DNA of 64,000 bases from Vicia villosa (Eukaryota > Streptophyta > Magnoliopsida > Fabales > Fabaceae), in NCBI RefSeq assembly GCF_029867415.1, contig NC_081182.1, positions 44,780,535 through 44,844,534 of the forward strand. The letters run 5' to 3'. The position numbers and the translations under genes are program-made. Under the pieces are notes generated by a model. The model saw only the letters and a program-made list of their open reading frames with translations, was not told the origin of the DNA and did no database searches. Positions 13,406 through 26,240 of the stretch are shown piece after piece (the first letter of the stretch is position 1; each line of letters opens with the position of its first letter).

Positions 13406-14990
13406 CTATCGAGGAGATTTGTGGTGCAGAAACATCCAACGTAGATATGCCAAGGTAACATAACTATTAGAGTAGGGCTTTAACTTTTCAAGATAGTTCT
13501 TTTCACCAGTTATGTGCCTTATACATCCACTATCAAAATACCAATCTTCTCTTGAGGAAACTCTAAGTGACAATTTCCTTGGATTTCCACACTTTCTTAG
13601 CTTGAGTTTTCTTCCCTTTCTTCTTGTAGAGCCATGGCTGACTATGATACTGGGATAACCATACATTCTATAGCAAAAGGGTCTTGTATGACCAAATCTG
13701 CTACAGTGGTGACACCTTCTAGATGAGTTCTTGTTGCTTCTGATATGAGGGTATACATGTTGAGCAGTATACGGGGACATCTGGTCCTCCATCACAAACT
13801 CAACTTTCTTCTTAGGAGAAACAAACTTCTTAATGGGAATTTTGACCCTTTTGTTCATGAAACTGTGGTCAAACCCTATAGCCTTCATATTTATGGACTT
13901 CTCCCTAACTTCCAAGATCTCATCTAGCATATCAGAACTATTGTTAAACATATACACAGATTATCATATTGCCAAGTTTGGGCTTTAACAATATGACTTT
14001 TTCTTCTAGGCCTGCAATGGTTGAGACAAGCTTCTCCTTTTTCAGAAGTGAAGCACTTAAGGTAATCTTTTGTTTCTTCTCTCTCAAGCAATATTCCTTC
14101 CACAGAATGAGAAAAAGCTTGTCAGTTTAAGCTAGGTCTTCTTCTGAAATATCTTCATCACTAGACTCACTACAAGAGTCAAATTTTCCAATGAAAGTCA
14201 TCACCTTATTAACAAATTTTCTCCTTCAATTTCATCATTAGAATCAGACCAAGTGATTAATAATCTCTTTTTTTGTTTCTTTAGAAAGGTAGGACATTCA
14301 AATTTAATATGGCTAAACCCTTCACATTCAAATATTGTGCTCATTTTCCTTTGTTATGTTGGTGATCATCTTTGCTGATGTCTGATATCTTGTCTGGTAC
14401 ATTAGTCCTCTAATTTCTGCCCATCATTCTCAAAGCTTTATTAAAATTTCTCCCAACAAGGGCTTTAGCCTCTGATAGACTTTCTTCACCTTGGTCTTCA
14501 TCTTCTTCAATGTTGTACATGAAGGTTCTACTTTTGTTCTTCTTTTTAGACTTATCATTTAAAGTCATATCAAAGGTTTGTAAAAAGCCAATGAGTTCAT
14601 CAATTTTAACGTTGCTTAGGTCTTGTGTTTCTTCAATAATTGTAACCTTCTCATCAAACTTCTTTGGTAAATATCTAAGGATCTTTCTGGCCAACCTTTC
14701 TTAAGATATCTTTTCTCCTAAAGCAAAAAAAGTGTTGGCAATGTCACACAGTTTGATGTTGAAGTCTGAAATAAATTCATCTTCATTCATTCGTAGATTC
14801 TCAAACTTTGTAGTGAGGAGTTGCAGCCTTGACTTTCTAACCTTAGATGTGCATTTCTGTGAATATGAACAAAATGTGTCTTCCCTGAAGCTCATCCAAA
14901 CAGAACAGGTTTCCTGCTTTGATGTCAATTGAAATTTTGTTCCTAGGGAAAGATGTTAAACATGATGTCTGAGACAATATGTACAACCAA
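13406..14990 (-). pseudogene. Ty1/copia (SIRE-like) gag to protease fragment
   Basis: Read on the minus strand, gag peptides at 14928-14701 (LTTKFENLRMNEDEFISDF) and 14694-14410 (ILRYLPKKFDEKVTIIEE) are followed by a zinc knuckle in 13957-13406, CHHCSRFGHTRPFC, a good CX2CX4HX4C. Then comes the protease active-site region WYFDSGCIRHITG. Homology stops after LEKLKPYSNSYVT near 13430. Frames change several times. Integrase, reverse transcriptase and LTRs are absent nearby, so this is an isolated 5' fragment. Confidence 0.8.
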
Positions 14991-15858
14991 GTTATGACAG
15001 TTTAACTTATACAAGATGATGACGCAGAAAAGCAATAAAGAACATCATAACTGTTAACCTAGTTCACTGTAAACCACAACTATATTTGGGGGACATCCAA
15101 CCTAAAAAAGGAATTTCATTATCAATACTAGTAGTAGACTTAGTCTTACATGAACACGCCTTGTCCACAATCTCTTCCTAATACTACACAATGACTTTCA
15201 ATTTAGAACTCCCCCTAAATATGAGAACCCCTCTCACTTTCTCTCACTTAGTAACTCTAGTGATGAACTTCAATAAACAACTTAATGAATATTGAATTAC
15301 AACTCAACTAAACAAACCAACATCATGCCTTATAATATGAATGTATGCGCTAGCTTGGTGTACCGACAATACAAACAAATGACTCAAATAAAACTCTAAC
15401 ACAAAGAATATTTAATTAAGCTCGTGATCTTCAATGTTAGGATGAGTCTCCTTAAATAGCAATCCATAGTTGAACTTTTCTCCAATGGGCATTTGAATTG
15501 CAATCCCAAATATAGTGGAAATTTGGTTAAGATTTGCTTTTCCAAAACAGCTCCACTAAAAGATTTGATTTGAATTCAAATTTAAAACTCCATAATTTAA
15601 ATTTAATCTTATTATATTATCAAACAAATCTAATTAGTCAGGTTGCTAAAAGATAACAACAAATTAATCAAAAATGAATCCAGAAGCGCGCTCAGAAATC
15701 ACAAAAAAAGTGTGCCAAAGCTTGAACTACAACAAGGAATAGCACACCTAAAAATCTTCACCAAAATATCTTGTACACACCCAAAAGGAATAGCACACCT
15801 AAAACAAAAGGAGTAACACACCCAAAAAACAAACGTTCTTGATTCAATCCTGTATGCT
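14991..15858. other. Spacer with short imperfect repeats
   Basis: The first part may be the leader of the neighbouring copia fragment, but no primer-binding site was found. At 15738-15815 the unit AAGGAATAGCACACCTAAAA occurs twice, with a third diverged version. No gene is supported. Confidence 0.3.
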
Positions 15859-16473
15859 ACGTTAAAAAAATTACGGAGATACATCTACGTTAACATAGTT
15901 TATACACTTCCTACTCCCGGAAATACATCTTCGGACGATATTTATTCAAAAGGGTGCTAGAACCCTTTCTCCTTCCTCACTTTTCATAATACTCTCAAAC
16001 TCTCAAAATCCCATCTCTCAAAATCCCTCAACTCACAGTCATTCAAAATCATTCAACACACTTCCAAATCTTCTTCCATCAACATTAAAACTATCAAAGA
16101 ACTCATTCAACATTAAACTCCAGTCACATTTGGTAAGTTTTTTATATTTTCAATTTTTTTTTCATTTTCCATCAACATATGTAGAAATTGAGCATTAGGT
16201 TATGTAATAGGTAGTTTAATATGTCATTTACATCAACAATGTGTTTGATATGTTGTTTTTATTGAAAAATGCATTATTTTGGTTGTTGGGTCAAATTGCA
16301 TGTCTGTGATTGAGAAGCTCTCACCTGCAGAACCTAATGGAGATGTATCTCCGTAAATTTGCAATGCAGCCCAAAAATCAGAGATGCACCTCTAAAATCT
16401 GTCTAACTTCATTTTTTTATTGATCTGATATGTTTCATCTGTCAAATGGATGTGTGTTTTCATTTCAGGAATT

Positions 16474-18395
16474 ATGGTTGATAGGCAAGATAGGTTGAAG
16501 CACGACAGAGTTGCGCAACATGCATCAGTTTGGAGGGAAAGATCCTAAGCCTCTCAGGAACCTATTATTTCTATCACAGTCTTTTCTTATAGCCAGTTCT
16601 TGCGAAGGCATCGACTTATAGAGGGTCGACATCTAGGGCTCATGCATCTCCAGCAATGTTATCTCGTATGAGACATGTGTCCCCTACTGATGCATAGGAG
16701 GCACCCGAAGCCCCATAGGTGATTGGAGGAGGCACGTCCGACTTATCATTATTGTCTCTATACCCAGACCATACTTCCAAACATGTCTAGGACAGAGAGG
16801 TAAACCATTTAAATAAAATGAAAAATATCTCTTCTTCATCTTACTTTGAAAATACATGTCTGTTGAGGATATACTTTTTGTTGTAGGACCGTGATGCTTT
16901 AAAATTCATCAACTATGGCCATAAATTACGAGTCTACATGTGTCCAATCAGTAGTGGTTTATGGAAATGTTGCAGTGATCCGATATTTGAGTAGGATCGA
17001 TTATGTTACTGTTAACCATGGTATGTTGTCTACGTTTGTATAGAGATGGCACTCTGAGACATCATCATTTCATCTCATATATGGTGAGATGTCTATCACA
17101 TTGGACGATGTCTCGTGCCTGCTGCATCTTCTAATATGAGGCACTAGTGATGCTGGTAGGCTATCGAGGAGCTGACCCAGAGGAAGTCATGATGAAGTTA
17201 GAATCCACCAGAGGGTCTCATGTTAGGTTTAGATACTTGGAGAAGGTGTATACACGATAGTTATTTAATGCAAAGCAAGCTGCTGGTGATTTTGAGAAGG
17301 TTATGCCCCATATATTATACACTATTATATCATACCTGTTGTATTTAGTTGACACAACCATTTTCGTGGATAAGTGTGCCACGTATGTCGATATGGTATA
17401 CCTACAATACTTTGATGACTTAGAGCGGGTCCATAAGATCAATTAGAGGGCCGCTTGTTTGGTATACTTGTATTCCAAGTTAATCAAAGGTTGTACATGG
17501 AAGAAGAAATAGGTTACAGGTAGCATCACACTTTTAACGGTATTATTTTTGCATTATTTAGTGTCATTTTCGTAATACTTAAAATATATCTCCATTTTTT
17601 TCATCATTCATTAATTATTTAAACTTACGATTTCCAGGCTTGAATTCTCCAATGCTTTCCACACATATATGGATGGTCATATGTGTCGACCTATATTGAG
17701 AATATGCCACGTGTTATGGCATATGCCATACTATGAGGGAACTAGGTGAGACCTCCACACATAGTATATCTTGATCGCATGGTAACAAAGGATATATAAT
17801 TCAACAAATATGTCCTTCACCGTGAGATGCGCCCCATGGACGACACTGCCTTCTACTCTGGTTAGTTGGCTTGTGGTTCACGTTTGACGTATCCTCATTT
17901 GCTTGAGTGTGTCATAAGGCAATTCATCTACATGCACTTTGTTCCCTGCGACTGTTCACAATTTGCTCTTCCAACTATGAGACGTCGAGATATGGATACT
18001 ATGTTTGATGATTATGTTAATCATTTGGTACCATATGAGACATAGAGTTCCCAACTCTTAGTGACTGAAATGTTGTATACAGATATATCTGGTGGTACTT
18101 CAGGGTGTCACATCCTTATATGGTACCATATGCCCCGGTAGATCCATCTAGGAAAACTCACCAAGATATACTAGAGGAGGAGCAAGCTATGTTTGATCAT
18201 GCTATTGATGTGTTGCTTAGATATCATCGTATCATGCAAATTAGGCAAGCTGGTATATATAACAGACTATTTACGGATGGCTCTACAATGATGGACGTTA
18301 TAGATGCCATGGTGGAGGAGGCACAGAGGCAATATAGTAGAGGAGGCATTATAGAAACAGGGGGCCCACGGTCTTTCATACGTAGTAGTTTATAG
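16474..18395 (+). pseudogene. Decayed plant mobile domain (MAIN-like) gene
   Basis: The likely start is the ATG at 16474 (MVDRQDRLKHDRVAQHAS), which resembles the N-terminus of MAIN-like/PMD proteins from plant Mutator-like elements. Conserved PMD blocks follow in changing frames. One near 17045-17140 reads as a mutated RWHSETSSFHL and GEMSITLDDVSCLLHL. Another near 17330-17450 reads YLVDTTIFVDKCATYVDMVY. Another near 17820-18050 reads HREMRPMDDTAFYSG. The C-terminal block at 18105-18395 is the longest open part (EEEQAMFDHAIDVLLRYHRI). Many stops and frameshifts mean no functional product. PMD proteins in plants act in transposon silencing and meristem maintenance or are carried by transposons; this copy is of the transposon type. 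Confidence 0.75.
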
Positions 18396-18479
18396 TTTTT
18401 GTATTATGAGCACTATTTTCTATTATATTTTATTTTGTACTTTGGATTTTGACTTTATTGTGTACTATGGATTTATTAA

Positions 18480-18579
<100 letters not shown>

Positions 18580-19354
18580 ATTTTTATATTATTTTGAAAG
18601 TGTGTGGTTTAAATTATACAAAAAAGTCATATTTTGTCAAATTCATTAGAGCATCTCTAAATCAAATGGACAATTTGCTATTTGGTGTGGTTATAGAGAT
18701 CCATCTTCAAAATTTGTCTGGTATTATCATAGAGATGCATCTCCGGATCAATTCTTCACAACATAAGGTGTTTTGTTGGGCAATGTATGTGGTGTACATT
18801 GAGTTGTTACTAAGATGCATCTCCGTAACAAATTTTGAACATTGGGGTGCTACTAAATTTCACTGCATTTGAGAAATAAACACGGCGCGTTCGGAAATAC
18901 ATCTCTAAAATCTAAGGGGCATTTTCAGTTTTTCAACGGGTGATTTTCCAACACATAGGGTGAAGTTAGCAATTCCCTAAATATTTGTAAAGATATTTCA
19001 CTGTTATTTTGTAAGTTCATGAACTATTTATAAATTTTGAAATAATTGTCTTACATATATTTTTAAAAAAAAGTTTTTTAAACAAAAATAATGTAAGGGG
19101 GTCTCTAATTTTTTAAGAATTATAGGTATGGCTTGTATTACCGTGCACAAAATAGAATTTTGTAAAATAATTTATCAAAGAAGTTGTATTTTTTAATAAA
19201 TAAAAATTTATATTTTTTCATAAGTTCAAGCTCAAGAGATATGGGGTGTCAACATATGTGAATTTATGGATGATGCCATGTTTAATGGTAAAGCTCTAAA
19301 AATAAGGGCTAATTATCAATATGCACTACGCCATATAGGGAGAGTAAGCAAAAC

Positions 19355-19555
19355 CTCTTCAATTGGAGTGTTTGCTTGTAACATATAGCCTTTTTTGTCT
19401 TTTTGTTTGCCTTGCATATAAGTTAGATTGTCTTTTCTTACTTTCATATTATTAAAAAAAATGTTAATCTTCCCTTATTATAAATAAGTCAAGCACGAAG
19501 GCGCTGCTATTGGTGTTGTTTGATTTTGGATTGACATTTTTCAAACATAAGAATG
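19355..19555 (+). repeat. Direct repeat unit, copy 1
   Basis: This stretch, from the GGAGTGTTTGCTTGTAACAT region to TTGACATTTTTCAA, recurs at 19848-20035 with a few percent difference. Both include TCAAGCACG(A/G)AGGCGCT. No coding frame is evident. Confidence 0.75.
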
Positions 19556-19847
19556 ACATTGGATTCCTTTGTCTATCTCTTTTCATATGCTTGCAGACTG
19601 ATTTATTGTCTTCCTAATACAATTTGTCTTCTTGCAGAAACTCTTATACCTCAAATGTAAAAAAAGGAGAGAAGACATATTTCTAACTTTGGTGCAAGAG
19701 AGACAGAATTATCTCAAAATTGGAAAAGTTTTCAAACATATGTTTATCAAAAGGTTAACACATATAAGAATGATTTTTCAATAATTTGTTCAAAGATAAT
19801 TGACTTTTTTTAATAGCTTGCATATTACAATAGTGTGGTTTCTTAAC

Positions 19848-20035
19848 ATTGGAGTGTTAGCTTGTAACATATAGTCTATTATTGTCTTTTTGTTTGCCTT
19901 GCATATAAATTAGTTTGTCTTTTCTTACTTTCATATTATTAAAAAAATATTAATATTCCCTTATTATAAATAAGTCAAGCACGGAGGCGCTACTATTGGT
20001 GTTGGTTGATTTTGAATTGACATTTTTCAAGATTT
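19848..20035 (+). repeat. Direct repeat unit, copy 2
   Basis: Second copy of the unit at 19355-19555, about 490 bp downstream in the same orientation. The two copies may be LTR-like ends or a local duplication; no TG...CA ends were found. Confidence 0.75.
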
Positions 20036-20165
20036 AATAAAAAGTGTGCAAACATGAAATAGTTCAACATCTTTTTATAACTATACGATTGGTTGGTCCT
20101 CTTACTCCATAGTTTGACAAATGGACAAAAATATTTTTAAACAAAATTGTTATTTGCAGACAATT

Positions 20166-20487
20166 TAAGGCTTTGTTTGGATTGATGGAATCGGATGGAG
20201 CGGAGCGGAATGGAATGAAATAAAATGATATTCCGTTGTTTGGATAATTTAAAAACGGATGGAGCGGAGCGGAAAGGAGTGGTATGGATTCCATTCCATT
20301 GCATCACTTACCACCAAATTCCTTCCCCTCCGATTTGGGCGGAATGAATAATTTGTCTTATTCCGTTCTAAAATTTCCAAACAATGGAATGGTACATTCG
20401 TTCCGCTCCGTTCCACTCCATTCCATTCCATTCCACTCCATTCCATTCCGCTCCGTTCATTTTGTGATATCCAAACATACCCTTAGG
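20166..20487. mobile_element. Tourist-like MITE with GGAATGG-rich arms
   Basis: The left end AAGGCTTTGTTTGGAT and the reverse complement of the right end, AAGGGTATGTTTGGAT, are imperfect terminal inverted repeats. Internal arms rich in GGAATGGAATGG and CCATTCCATTCC fold back on each other. It has the TGTTTGGAT signature also seen in the MITE at 9606. Open frames inside are low-complexity artefacts. Confidence 0.6.
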
Positions 20488-21904
20488 TTTTGTGTTTTTT
20501 TTATATTCATGCAAGTAATACTTGTTCTGTTTTAAACTTAAATAAAATAACGCTAACACTTACATATTCATCAAGGTAGAGTTTTTGTTCTCTAGCAATA
20601 GATCATAAAATAGAGTTGAAGTGCATGAGCAGAGAGATGGATTAGTGAACAAGTGAAGTAGAGATTAATATAAGGTACAGCAATTTGATGCAAACTAATC
20701 AAACAAGCTATGATTAGAAGCATTTATGTGCATATAAAACCTCCTGTGCATACAATGAAGAGCAAATGATAATAAATCAGTAACTTGCTATGAATTTTCT
20801 AGCAGGGAGATCCATTGTGGTAGTGAAGAATTTTTGTCATAGGTTCATAATGCATTTATTGGGTTCAGAAACAGATTTTTAGTAACAAACAACATTCAGT
20901 ATGCTTTGCTGCTTATCTCAAACAACAGAACTTTATATACATTCAGTATATAGAATATTACTATTGAATCTTATTACCATTTTCTTCAAACAACACCACT
21001 AAGCTACTTTAACAAAACAAAAACAAAACAAAAACAGAACTTAACTCTCTGATCAAAGGCAATATGAAGCCCCAAAAAATTCAGTATACCTAAGACTAGC
21101 AGTATAGAATTGAAGCTTTAGCTGCATTAAACCCCAAATAAATCTGTACACAATCCCAATATAGAGTTGGATCACACAATTACTTGTATATATACCATTC
21201 AAATTCAGTCACAGATGAAAAACCCCAAATTCTGTTCATTTCTTTTTCCTCTGTACATCAATATAGTAATATTTTACATTGCATCTAGGTTGGAAAAACG
21301 GGCCCGGTCCACCGGACATGCCCTCATTTTGCCCTCTATTTTACGCGGGGTGGGCCAAAATTCTAGACCTACGCCCTCTAATATGTCCATCCCGTTTTTT
21401 TCGGACGCGGACATTAACATAATTTTTTGCAATTTTAGACAATAAAAGTGCAATGCCCGTGGGTCCACTTCGCCCCACACCCTCAACTATGTTCACCTCG
21501 TTTTTTGCAGGGCTGACATGCCTGTTTGCTATCCCTTGCATCTTGCTTTCTACATAACACAACTATAGTTGGAGCACAAAACACCAACATCTTTATTAGA
21601 ACACAACTATATGTTGCTCTAGTAACCTTTTTTAGATTGAAACAAAATAGCATGGAAATAGTTGTGTAAATAACTAGTAGCAGATATCTTGAAGATTCCT
21701 AAATCAGCAGATTCAATAGTAACAAACACCTCATGTTCAAAATCTGAAAACATTTCTCTAATCCCAAAAGAGAAGCTTTCATCATACCACATCCTATTGC
21801 ATTTGAGCAACATGATTTGTTTATCATCTATAAATCTATAAACTAGATGACTAAGTCTAACCAAAAATATAAAATGGGAAATTTCTAAGCAAGAAATTTA
21901 CACT
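20488..21904. other. Intergenic DNA with a GC-rich repeat remnant
   Basis: Mostly AT-rich, with no supported gene. Between about 21290 and 21560 there is a GC-rich patch (GGGCCCGGTCCACCGG, then two short blocks ending CCTCGTTTTTT or CCCGTTTTTTT) that looks like a decayed transposon end. The portion next to 21905 is probably the 3' UTR of the RIN13-like gene. Confidence 0.35.
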
Positions 21905-22563
21905 TCAATAAGTTGTCTTTCTGACTTTCCTCTTATCCTTCCAGTGACCGGAATTCTCAGCAGCGCAATGCCTCGAAACCGTCCAGTACATACAGGGTGC
22001 AGCAGAATCACAAACATAACAGTAGCACTGTGTTTAGTCAAAGGTTGTCACAAAGTCAACAATCAGCGTGAGGGATAAATACACAGTTGTAAACACAGTT
22101 AAATAACACAACAATTTCACTTACCTTTTCACAATAGCTTTCACTAGGAGTAGTCTTGAATGGAAATTTCAGACATAAATGTCTTGAATGAGGATAATCT
22201 CTAAGAGCTATCTGCATAACCATGAACCAGAACACACCAAAAAAACAAAACTTTCATAAATGGGTGATTTCGATTTGTTGTAAAGATCACGAATCACAAA
22301 ATGGGTTTCAATCAAAATACAAAATTTCAAGAACCTCGTACCTTGCCCTTTTCAGCAAGAACGCAGATATCATCATCAGCGTCTTTGTTGAGAGGTTTAG
22401 AGGAAACATTATCGTCTTTGTTGGGAGTAGATTCGGTAGGATCGAATCCTAGGATGAAACAATCATCAGTTTCCTCGAAACGTTTGATGTCGTCGATTTT
22501 CTTGAGACAAGCGATGGCCCTGATCGGACTTTCGTCTGAAACTGCCCTGGCCCTCTTCTTCAT
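21905..22563 (-). CDS. RIN13-like small protein, copy 1 (three exons)
   Basis: Minus-strand exons 22563-22342, 22211-22125 and 22027-21905 join in frame with GT/AG introns to give 143 residues. The N-terminal half is acidic and lysine-rich and contains CFILGFDP. The C-terminal half has a conserved basic/cysteine block: RDYPHSRHLC, then FPFKTTP, then CYCYVCDSAAPC. Its six cysteines suggest a metal-binding fold. This block resembles the C-terminus of plant proteins annotated as RPM1-interacting protein 13, but Arabidopsis RIN13 is much longer, so function is not assured. Exon structure is identical to the second copy at 53108-54009. No frame damage is visible. Confidence 0.7.
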
Positions 22564-22928
22564 GTTTCGGTTTCGCTTAAACCCTCAAGGGCACAATTTC
22601 AGGTAGTTCAAAAGTTATGATTAATAGTACATTCAATTCAAAATATATATTTTTTATTTCCTTTTTTGAAATATGACCGTTTAAGACTTTTGAGTCTCTT
22701 TTTTTCTTTTCTTTTTTTTCCGCCTTAATTGCAATATTCAATTACCCATACTTCATAATAAATAAAATTAATTACTACTCCATAAACCCTCACGTGACAT
22801 CGAACATTTTAATTTTTTAAAACTGTACTAGTATCAATTTTCTATACACTATTGGTAGAAAAATAGAGAACGGAATAAGAAATGTAATGCTTTTTTAAAA
22901 GAAAGAAGAATTACAAAAAAAGATTGGT

Positions 22929-23093
22929 AAGTGATCCTCTCCATTTTCTCCATTATTATAGTTTTATATGTAAATAATACGTATTTTCATGACATGTGAC
23001 ATTTATTTCACATTTATTTAATTTTATATACCCAAAACTATAGTAATGAAGTCTTCCATTTCTTTTAAGAAATGGAGAGGATCTCAATCCAAG
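22929..23093. mobile_element. Short foldback MITE
   Basis: GATCCTCTCCATTT near the left end is matched by its inverse AAATGGAGAGGATC near the right end, with further inverted similarity inwards (ATTATAGTTTTAT and AAACTATAGTAAT). It is about 165 bp and AT-rich. Target duplication not determined. Confidence 0.5.
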
Positions 23094-23398
23094 GGGGATG
23101 TGCATCCATGTTCAATTTCATTTCTATTTTTTTTATTGTGTTTTATTATTCTAAAACAAAAATGAGAGACAAAAGGGAGTATTTCTCTATTTTGTTTCTA
23201 TTGTTCATTTTTTATTTTATTAAATTGTTTCTATAGTTCATTTTTTTTATTTATTAAAGGATGTAATAAAAATTCTTAACGCTTATTTGGACTTTAGATC
23301 TAAGAGAACTCTCATTTAATCAAATACTCTTATTCACTTTCTCTTTTTATTTTTGATTATTTGTTTTCGTTAATTCTTTGTTTATTAAAAATGTACAA

Positions 23399-23403
<5 letters not shown>

Positions 23404-23487
<84 letters not shown>
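23404..23487. repeat. TA microsatellite, left part
   Basis: A long uninterrupted TA run ends exactly where a large palindromic element begins. A shorter TA run continues on the other side (23711-23726), so one TA tract appears to have been split. Confidence 0.9.
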
Positions 23488-23492
<5 letters not shown>

Positions 23493-23710
23493 GAGGGTTA
23501 TATTTACTCCAAGAGTAAGTTATTATAACTTACTCCACATCTTGACCATTTATTTTTTTGAATCTAATGGTTAAAAATAATAAGTAATTAATTGTGGAGA
23601 GAGAAAACTATTACTTATCATTTTTAACCATTAGATTAAAAAAAATAAATGGTCAAGATGTGAAGTAAGTTATAATAACTTACTCTTGGAGTAAATATAA
23701 CCCTCATTTT
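23488..23710. mobile_element. Near-perfect 220-bp palindromic MITE inside a TA tract
   Basis: The arms are inverted copies about 100 bp long. Each runs AGGGTTATATTTACTCC, then AAGTTATTATAACTTACT, then a block with TTGACCATTTATTTTTT, then AATGGTTAAAAA. Only a short loop around TTAATTGTGGAGAG separates them. It is flanked by TA repeats on both sides, consistent with TA-target insertion. It carries no coding sequence. Confidence 0.8.
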
Positions 23711-23995
23711 ATATATATATATATAAAATCATTAGTTGTACATATTTTTAAGTCTTCCTACTAATTTAACATTCATACATACTATTTGCAAATAATTGAT
23801 ACTTATACATAAATCGCTAATCAAAAACATAAAAACATTTTATTTTCAAATTAAAACCCACTAATTTTTTCACTAATTGTTTTTTTTTTCTAATCTTAAC
23901 TTTTATTAATAATTTCTTTGTAAATAATTAAAAAATACTAAGTAAATAACTAATCAAACCTTAAACAAACACCTTAATCCTACAAGGAGAGCGAG
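23711..23995. other. AT-rich spacer, nothing recognised
   Basis: TA repeats followed by AT-rich sequence without frames, repeats or regulatory signals that I can support. Confidence 0.3.
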
Positions 23996-24600
23996 GGGTG
24001 TCTAACACCTTTCCGTCGCTTAACCGACTTCCGAATCCAAAATCTTTTCATTGTAGGTTTTTCTCCTATTTTCCCTGTCCTTAGGACGAATAAATGATGG
24101 TGACGACTCTATGAATTTTACCAGTCGCTACTCTGCTGGAGATAAACTCTCTAAAGTGAGTCAAACCTACCCTTTAGTTTTAGGGTCATTTGTGTGTTTT
24201 GTTTGCTTTTTTATTGTCATTTTCTACTTTATATTTTGTTTTATTGCTTTATTATTATTTTGTCAATTAGGTTGGGAACTATTCTTTTGTGTGAAGCTAA
24301 AACTCAGACTTGGAGCGAAATTTAGGCTTAGGACATAGACCTATTGTACTAGTTAGTGAGATGTCACATATATCACGGGTATGAAGGCTACACTCGTAGG
24401 AGGTATGTTCAAAGTGTCTTCATGGTAGCGCTAGCCCCTCATTGTGTTGACAGGTTGGATGTGATCAATGACTCTGGGAACCTTATTTAGAACATGTCTC
24501 ACTTAAAGTGATCTTACATGATCAATCTATGAGATGCACATCTCAAAGGTAGGTACTAAGGTCCCACCTAGATGAGGTTTATCCCGAAGGGACAACTTGG
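23996..24600 (+). repeat. Ogre/Tat-like LTR end and leader remnant
   Basis: The stretch with GGTGTCTAACACCTTTCCGT, GGTTTTTCTCC, GGTGACGACTCTATGA and GCTGGAGATAAACTCTC resembles the LTR end and untranslated leader of legume Ogre-type elements. The leader continues through conserved-looking ATGTCACATATATC and GGGACAACTTGG stretches. No gag follows. Assignment rests on remembered family resemblance. Confidence 0.4.
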
Positions 24601-25889
24601 TAGTGTTGGGAAAATAACAGAGAGGAAAAAGAGGAACACAATAACAACACGAGAGATTAACGTAGAAACTCTAAAACCGAAGAAAAAACTATGATCGTTG
24701 TCAATAGACAACTAGAGAATAACACTATGTGAAGATTGTTACAACAAATAATATACCCTCAAATACCCCAAGCCTCCATTACACCCACACTCTCCAAAAC
24801 AAATATTTAACTACATCTCACAACACTCTAATACAAGAGCATAAGAGAACAAAGAAAGTCAAATACAAGCTTAAAGTGCTTTTGACTGGTGCATCTTGTA
24901 AGGAATGAACAACTTACCAATGCAATGGAGTGGAATTTTAGATACGTGCAATGTAGTGGAGTAGAGACATGACAAGGTTCAATGCAATAGATAGAATCTT
25001 TGAGAATGCTTCAAAAATGAAGTGATAAGCTATGTAAACGCAAACGAGGAGAAACTTTTTATTTTTGTTTTTTCCCTTTTGTAGAAATGAAAATTGGAAG
25101 GGAGAGGGTAAGGTGCGAGTTTACTTAAATATAAGCGCTAGGATTTCAATCTCCGTAAGAAATTCAGACTTTGAAATCTGTAGTAGTTTTAAATTATGTG
25201 GTCCTGAGGTCGGCCACGAGTGTGATGTGTTAGGTGTGTCCGAAGTTAAATCTCCGTAATTTACTATATAGATTCCAAAGTCTTGAGTTTTTAATATCTA
25301 GCTTTTACATGCTCTACAGATGGCTTGTTGTGTATTAAGTGTGGCAGAATTTCAAAATTTGAATTTGAGGATTATTTTTAAAATTTTTCTAAAATGTGTG
25401 AGTAACTTATATATTTTTATGGGTTAAGTTGGTTAGGCCCAACTGATTTTCCATTAGCCCAACTGAATGTTTTTTAGGGGATTGCTCAATGCAACTTTAG
25501 TGGTACTCACATGTTCTTTAGAGGATTGCTGAATGCAACTTTGTTATAATCTTATTTTTAGTAAACAAATCATAAGTTTTATTTCACTTAAGGGATTAAA
25601 CTCGAAAAAATTCTAAGGATAATTTGTACAAAAAGCATTTGAGAAAATGTACCCGTGCTTGATAATTTTAACGTCTGAAGGTTAAACAATTGGATAAAAA
25701 TTCCAAGACGTAAAATGCAAAATTGCTTGAAAGAGTAATTTCAATGAAGAGAAATCATAATAGAAATAAAGTAAAAATGTTTAGATTAACAATGGGATGC
25801 ATATTAAAAATGTTTAGTAAAAAAACATGATTTAGTTGCCTGCGTTTAATCTGTATATTTATCTCACATCTCTACTCATGCCGAATATG
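24601..25889. other. Unassigned repeat-like DNA
   Basis: Contains AACGTAGAAACTCTAAAACC and GTTGTCAATAGACAAC, which look transposon-derived, then AT-rich DNA. One frame at 25065-25259 shows no support as a gene. Nothing else was recognised. Confidence 0.3.
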
Positions 25890-25926
25890 CTTAAGTCGAA
25901 AATCTCAGGCTAACAAATGCCCCTAA
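25890..25926 (-). repeat. Edge of an older Tat-type LTR with its polypurine tract
   Basis: On the minus strand the sequence reads AGGGGCATT then TGTTAGCCTGAGATTTTCGAC. The same junction at the 3' LTR of element A reads GGGGGGCAATT then TGTTACCCTAGGATTTCGAC. This places an older, related LTR starting at 25915 and running leftwards. Its far end was not found. The PMD gene downstream at 26391 would then be antisense to this older element, as in element A. Confidence 0.55.
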
Positions 25927-26240
25927 AAATGCCATTTTCGATCATATTTTTAATATGGCAGAAAAATGGCGTTTTTTTAGTAAATCACAATGCTATTCAA
26001 ACCATCTTGCATAAGTCATCATCATCATGACCACTACCACCTAACCGTCACATCAGTTTACACGAGTGTATCCACCATTATGATTCCAACTTCCAAGGTC
26101 GTCGTGGGCCATAAGAATTAACTGTATATTAAATAGAATATAAAAACATTTAATTTCTAATGATTTTCACGAACACCGAAATAAAAATGTTAGTGAGTTT
26201 TAATTTCAGAGGGGGAAACTGATAAGTCCCACTTCAAAAT

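Noticed and set aside
20249..20559. Overlapping open frames on both strands rich in Trp-Asn-Gly or Ser-Ile-Pro-Phe
   Set aside because: They are translations of the GGAATGG repeats inside a MITE.
24111..24338. Hydrophobic 75-codon frame as a membrane protein gene
   Set aside because: It lies in an Ogre-like leader; the hydrophobic run comes from T-rich DNA.
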